Assembly (NCBI GenBank): GCA_035512595.1
Contig: DATKDU010000183.1
Span: 1 to 15,899 of the forward strand
Length of the DNA: 15,899 nt
Reading direction: 5' to 3'
DNA from: DATKDU01 sp035512595
Lineage (GTDB): Bacteria > Planctomycetota > Planctomycetia > Pirellulales > Pirellulaceae
Shown here piece after piece: positions 13,231 to 15,899 of this stretch. A model generated the notes under the pieces. That model was given only the letters and a program-made list of their open reading frames with translations. It did no database searches and was not told the DNA's origin. The stretch's first letter is position 1. The number at the start of each line of letters is the position of its first letter. Made by a program: the position numbers and the translations under genes.

Positions 13231-13704
13231 CTAAAACGGCCAATCCACAATGTTCAGCAAGGCCAACAGCACTCGCAAAACGTTGTCGTACGCGAAAAGC
13301 ACGATCGCCAGACCGAACATGATCGCAATCACCACGATCGCGCTGCGAATCATCTCCGTCCGCGACGGCCACGTGACCTTGTTCAACTCCGCTTCGACGG
13401 CAATCAAAAAATCGGCAAACGGAGCGTAATTCACCAGGCGATAGCCCAGCCAAACGCCCGCCGCCAGCACGACCATCGGCACCAGGTACGACAGCACCAT
13501 AGTGGTCGATGCGGCCATCTGCGGCAGCCAGTCGCCGACCACGTAGTACATCCGCCAGGCCGCGAGCGCAAAGGCGATCCAAACGGCCAGGCAGGTGAAC
13601 TGCCGCGTGAGCCGGCCCTGGGTCCGCTTGTAAATGCCGAACTGGCCGAGTTCCTGGAGAAACAATCCCAGGGCGCTCGGCGCGATCGCTTTGTCCTTCG
13701 CCAT
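13231..13704 (-). CDS. secE: Preprotein translocase subunit SecE
   Basis: SecE clamps the SecY channel in the inner membrane. The 157-residue protein has three predicted membrane segments: about residues 37-57 (CLAVWIAFALAAWRMYYVV), about 70-88 (VLSYLVPMVVLAAGVWLGY) and about 120-140 (SAIVVIAIMFGLAIVLFAYD). The hallmark amphipathic segment AELNKVTWPSRTEMIRSA precedes the last one. The three-helix plan is like E. coli SecE; many bacteria keep only the last helix. The start at 13704 (MAKDKAI) is chosen because CGGAGG (13716-13711) lies 6 bases upstream; an upstream in-frame ATG at 13719 would overlap that site. It follows tRNA-Trp and precedes nusG, the standard order. Confidence 0.95.
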   Translation of the reverse strand: MAKDKAIAPSALGLFLQELGQFGIYKRTQGRLTRQFTCLAVWIAFALAAWRMYYVVGDWLPQMAASTTMVLSYLVPMVVLAAGVWLGYRLVNYAPFADFLIAVEAELNKVTWPSRTEMIRSAIVVIAIMFGLAIVLFAYDNVLRVLLALLNIVDWPF

Positions 13705-13710
13705 CGAAAC

Positions 13711-13716
13711 CCTCCG
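13711..13716 (-). promoter_or_regulatory. secE ribosome binding site
   Basis: CGGAGG on the minus strand, 6 bases from the ATG at 13704, is the strongest Shine-Dalgarno in the window. It decides the secE start against the ATG at 13719. Confidence 0.75.
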
Positions 13717-13771
13717 CAATCCCTGCGGCCTTTCTCATGAATGCTGGCGGGCAGCACTCACCCCAAAAAAG

Positions 13772-13844
13772 CACGGGCGGTAGGAATCGAACCCACAACC
13801 CCTGGTTTTGGAAACCAGTGCTCTGCCAATTGAGCTACGCCCGT
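13772..13844 (-). tRNA. tRNA-Trp (anticodon CCA)
   Basis: A 73-base cloverleaf on the minus strand: acceptor ACGGGCG / CGCCCGT, D arm GCTC-AATTGGCA-GAGC, anticodon stem CTGGT / ACCAG with loop TTCCAAA, T loop TTCGATT. The discriminator is G, as usual for tRNA-Trp. The 3' CCA is not encoded. Its place between tuf and secE is common in bacteria; the rpmG gene often found beside it is absent. Confidence 0.97.
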
Positions 13845-13867
13845 AGGCACCTCAAACACCTGGTGTT

Positions 13868-13897
13868 TTTCTATGCCTTCAATCTACAAATGACCAA
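13868..13897 (-). promoter_or_regulatory. Possible weak promoter for tRNA-Trp-secE
   Basis: On the minus strand TTGGTC (13897-13892) and TAGAAA (13873-13868) are 18 bases apart, with the predicted start about 18 bases before tRNA-Trp. The -35-like box lies inside the hairpin repeat. Matches are partial, so this is a suggestion only. Confidence 0.25.
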
Positions 13898-13958
13898 TGA
13901 CCAAGCCCCAATGACCAATGCCGTTGGTCCCATTGGTCATTGGGATTTGGTCATTGGT
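13893..13958. repeat. AATGACC-type long hairpin repeat between tuf and tRNA-Trp
   Basis: Bases 13893-13920 and 13931-13958 are inverted repeats of 28 bases with two mismatches and a 10-base loop. A T8 run (13958-13965) follows on the plus strand, so the structure has the shape of an intrinsic terminator facing against the genes; on the coding strand an A8 run precedes it instead. The left arm and flank (from 13888) match the repeat at 5801-5836 with one difference. Confidence 0.9.
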
Positions 13959-13998
13959 TTTTTTTGCGGGAGCAGCCGGTGCGACCCGCCCAGTGCTC

Positions 13999-15195
13999 CT
14001 ATTCAATGACCTTCGTCACCACGCCCGAGCCGACCGTGCGGCCCCCTTCGCGGATGGCGAAGCGGACGCCGTCATCCATGGCGATCGGCTTGTGCAGTTC
14101 GACCGAGATCTTGACGTTGTCCCCCGGCATGCACATCTCGGCGCCGACCAGGTTGGAGGTCCCCGTGACGTCGGTCGTACGGAAGTAGAACTGCGGGCGA
14201 TAGCCGCTGAAGAACGGCGTGTGCCGTCCCCCCTCTTCCTTCGACAGGCAGTACACTTCCGCCTCGAACTTGGTGTGCGGGGTGATCGAGCCGGGCTTGG
14301 CCAACACCTGGCCGCGCTCGATGTCTTCCCGCTTGACGCCGCGGAGGAGGCAGCCGACGTTGTCGCCCGCCCGCCCTTCGGTCAACTCCTTCTTGAACAT
14401 TTCCACGCCGGTGACGATCGTCTTCGTGGGCTCCTTGTTCAGCCCGACGATCTGCACTTCCTCGCCGACCTTCACCATGCCGCGCTCGATACGCCCGGTG
14501 GCTACCGTACCGCGGCCTTCGATCGAAAACACGTCTTCGACCGCCATCAGGAACGGCTTGTCCTCTTCCCGCTTGGGCTGCGGGATGTAGGCGTCCACCG
14601 CATCCATCAGCTCGCCGATGCACTTGTTGGCCGCCGCATCCTTGGGATTCTGGTAGGCCGGCAGCGCCGAGCCGCGGACGATGGGAATCTCGTCCCCCGG
14701 GAAGCCGTACTTGGAGAGCAATTCGCGAATCTCGATCTCCACCAGGTCCAGCAGCTCCGGATCGTCCACCAGGTCGATCTTGTTCAAAAACACGCAGATC
14801 GCCGGCACCGCCACCTGGCGGGCCAGCAGCACGTGCTCGCGGGTCTGCGGCATGGGGCCGTCCGCAGCCGAAACGACCAGGATCGCGCCGTCCATCTGGG
14901 CGGCGCCGGTGATCATGTTCTTGATGAAGTCGGCGTGGCCGGGGCAGTCGATGTGGGCGTAGTGGCGCTTGTCGGTGGAATACTCGACGTGCGCCACGGC
15001 GATGGTCACCGTCTTGCTGGCGTCGCGGACGGTGCCCCCTTTGGCGATGTCCGCATAGGACTTGAACTGGGCCAGCCCCTTGCCCGCCTGCACCGCCAGG
15101 ATGGCGCCGGTCAGGGTCGTCTTCCCATGGTCGATGTGGCCGATCGTGCCGACGTTGCAGTGCGGCTTGGTCCGCACAAATTGTTCCTTGGCCAT
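13999..15195 (-). CDS. tuf: Elongation factor Tu
   Basis: EF-Tu-GTP carries aminoacyl-tRNA to the ribosomal A site. The 398 residues (E. coli 394) show P-loop GHIDHGKTT (19-27), DCPGHADF (83-90) and NKID (138-141), followed by domains 2 and 3 with GRGTVATGRIERG and the C-terminal GGRTVGSGVVTKVIE. Switch I is odd: where E. coli has ARGITINTSHVEY this protein has SKTVTIAVAHVEY (60-72), after an unusual AKGGTVRDA stretch; only the Mg-coordinating Thr (Thr64) and following Ile are kept. The frame is intact on both sides, so this is not a sequencing shift. AGGTG (15209-15205) lies 9 bases before the ATG. Four tRNA genes precede it and tRNA-Trp follows, like the E. coli tufB operon. Confidence 0.99.
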   Translation of the reverse strand: MAKEQFVRTKPHCNVGTIGHIDHGKTTLTGAILAVQAGKGLAQFKSYADIAKGGTVRDASKTVTIAVAHVEYSTDKRHYAHIDCPGHADFIKNMITGAAQMDGAILVVSAADGPMPQTREHVLLARQVAVPAICVFLNKIDLVDDPELLDLVEIEIRELLSKYGFPGDEIPIVRGSALPAYQNPKDAAANKCIGELMDAVDAYIPQPKREEDKPFLMAVEDVFSIEGRGTVATGRIERGMVKVGEEVQIVGLNKEPTKTIVTGVEMFKKELTEGRAGDNVGCLLRGVKREDIERGQVLAKPGSITPHTKFEAEVYCLSKEEGGRHTPFFSGYRPQFYFRTTDVTGTSNLVGAEMCMPGDNVKISVELHKPIAMDDGVRFAIREGGRTVGSGVVTKVIE

Positions 15196-15276
15196 TGCTT
15201 GCTACACCTGAAAATGTTGAGTGAATCGAATGTCGTACGTACCGTGCTGTTCAATGCCGGCCCCGCCGAATCCAGG

Positions 15277-15349
15277 AGCTGCTGGTGGGACTTGAACCCA
15301 CGACCTCGTCCTTACCAAGGACGTGCTCTACCAACTGAGCTACAGCAGC
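15277..15349 (-). tRNA. tRNA-Thr (anticodon GGT)
   Basis: A 73-base cloverleaf: acceptor GCTGCTG / CAGCAGC, D arm GCTC-AGTTGGTA-GAGC, anticodon stem CGTCC / GGACG with loop TTGGTAA, T loop TTCAAGT, discriminator T. No CCA is encoded. It lies 81 bases before tuf, the position of thrT in E. coli. Confidence 0.97.
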
Positions 15350-15441
15350 CCAAAAAATGCCGCCCGTCGCCCGGTGCTGGTGGCTGGAAGTACACGCTAT
15401 TTTAACAGTTCTCCCGATCGGCTGGCGGCGACCAACTCCAG

Positions 15442-15512
15442 AGCGGGTGAGGGGAATCGAACCCTCGTGTCCTGCTTGGAAGGCAGGTGCTCTACCATTG
15501 AGCTACACCCGC
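15442..15512 (-). tRNA. tRNA-Gly (anticodon TCC)
   Basis: A 71-base cloverleaf: acceptor GCGGGTG / CACCCGC, D arm GCTC-AATGGTA-GAGC, anticodon stem CCTGC / GCAGG with loop CTTCCAA, T loop TTCGATT, discriminator T. The T stem GAGGG / CCCCT has an A-C mismatch and an outer G-U pair. No CCA is encoded. The 92 bases after it hold a TAAAAT box in an AT-rich island but no convincing promoter. Confidence 0.95.
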
Positions 15513-15591
15513 AGCTCTCGGATCTACGCTCCCGGACCAAAACCAACCCAGCATACCAAGGCGCCTGTGGGGCAACCCAGGGGTGCTCAAG

Positions 15592-15674
15592 TGGGGAGTG
15601 TAGGATTCGAACCTACGAAGGCGTAAGCCAACAGATTTACAGTCTGTCCCCTTTGACCGCTCGGGAAACTCCCC
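15592..15674 (-). tRNA. tRNA-Tyr (anticodon GTA)
   Basis: An 83-base class II tRNA: acceptor GGGGAGT / ACTCCCC, anticodon stem ACAGA / TCTGT with loop CTGTAAA, a long variable arm (TGGCTTACGCC region) typical of bacterial tRNA-Tyr, T loop TTCGAAT, discriminator A. No CCA is encoded. Order matches tyrU in E. coli. Confidence 0.97.
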
Positions 15675-15738
15675 AATTCCTTGTTTTTGGTCCGCGGGCG
15701 CCGTGAGTTCCCGGCGACCTAAGCCGCCCCTCTGACAG

Positions 15739-15811
15739 AGCCAGCGAAGGGACTCGAACCCTTAACCTGCTGATTACAAATCAGCTGCTCTGCCAGTTGA
15801 GCTACGCTGGC
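15739..15811 (-). tRNA. tRNA-Thr (anticodon TGT)
   Basis: A 73-base cloverleaf: acceptor GCCAGCG / CGCTGGC, D arm GCTC-AACTGGCA-GAGC, anticodon stem GCTGA / TCAGC with loop TTTGTAA, T loop TTCGAGT, discriminator T. No CCA is encoded. It is the first gene of the tRNA-tuf transcript, about 32 bases after the predicted start site. Confidence 0.97.
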
Positions 15812-15849
15812 ATCCCAGCACGACCTCTGCGCCGCGGTGAAAACCAGTT

Positions 15850-15877
15850 AATATAGTGATCCCCTGCCATCACGCAA
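15850..15877 (-). promoter_or_regulatory. Predicted sigma-70-type promoter for the tRNA-tuf operon
   Basis: On the minus strand TTGCGT (15877-15872) and TATATT (15855-15850) are 16 bases apart; the -10 box matches the consensus at five of six positions. A transcription start near 15843 would lie 32 bases before tRNA-Thr(TGT). It is the only AT-rich patch in the right flank. Confidence 0.65.
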
Positions 15878-15899
15878 GGCGACCGCCCAAGATTTCGGC

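Noticed and set aside
13705..13719. An upstream ATG of secE at 13719
   Set aside because: It would bury the CGGAGG binding site that is well spaced from the ATG at 13704, and MAKDK is a normal SecE start.
13181..13798. An extension of nusG upstream to give a 503-residue protein
   Set aside because: The extra part would overlap secE in another frame and run into tRNA-Trp; binding-site placement supports a start at 13180 or 13174.
13969..13999. GGAGCA / TGCTCC stem overlapping the tuf stop codon as a tuf terminator
   Set aside because: On the coding strand it is followed by an A run, not a T run, and the inner pairing is poor.
15196..15276. A separate tuf promoter (TTGAAC with ATTCGA)
   Set aside because: The -10-like box is poor; tuf is more simply explained as part of the tRNA transcript.

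Overview
The window carries the classic bacterial tufB / rpoBC / str gene block, with every gene on the minus strand. Transcription therefore runs from the right end to the left. In transcription order it holds tRNA-Thr(UGU), tRNA-Tyr(GUA), tRNA-Gly(UCC), tRNA-Thr(GGU), tuf (EF-Tu), tRNA-Trp(CCA), secE, nusG, rplK, rplA, rplJ, rplL, rpoB, rpoC, rpsL, rpsG and the first 55 codons of fusA (EF-G), which is cut by the window edge. All the work is core translation, transcription and secretion: tRNAs and EF-Tu deliver amino acids, L11/L1/L10/L12 form the factor-binding side of the 50S subunit, RpoB/RpoC are the catalytic RNA polymerase subunits, NusG links polymerase to ribosome or Rho, SecE is part of the SecYEG channel, and S12/S7/EF-G serve decoding and translocation.

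The organism is most likely a GC-rich planctomycete, perhaps of the Pirellula group. This is an inference from protein character (EF-Tu with an unusual switch I, divergent EF-G N-terminus, NusG with an acidic extension), from weak or missing Shine-Dalgarno sequences, and above all from gaps filled with repeats of the AATGACC, GTCCAAA and GCGGATT kinds. I cannot prove it without a database search.

Region by region: 15850-15877 is a good promoter for the tRNA-tuf transcript. 15277-15811 is a four-tRNA cluster in the same order as E. coli thrU-tyrU-glyT-thrT. 13999-15195 is tuf. 13772-13958 holds a long hairpin repeat and tRNA-Trp. 9903-13704 is secE-nusG-rplKAJL. 9634-9902 is a leader-like gap before rpoB. 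1404-9633 is rpoB-rpoC, split by a 181-bp gap with a second copy of the same hairpin repeat. 1279-1306 is a strong promoter that restarts transcription for rpsL-rpsG. 268-297 is an intrinsic terminator after rpsG, followed by a third, different hairpin repeat abutting fusA.

I saw no phage, transposase, CRISPR, toxin or other accessory system. What is unusual is the non-coding part: short palindromes and long hairpins sit in almost every gap of this essential operon, in places forming the stop codon of one gene or touching the start codon of the next. The other notable points are in proteins: the altered EF-Tu switch I, the NusG extension, and Arg88 in S12.
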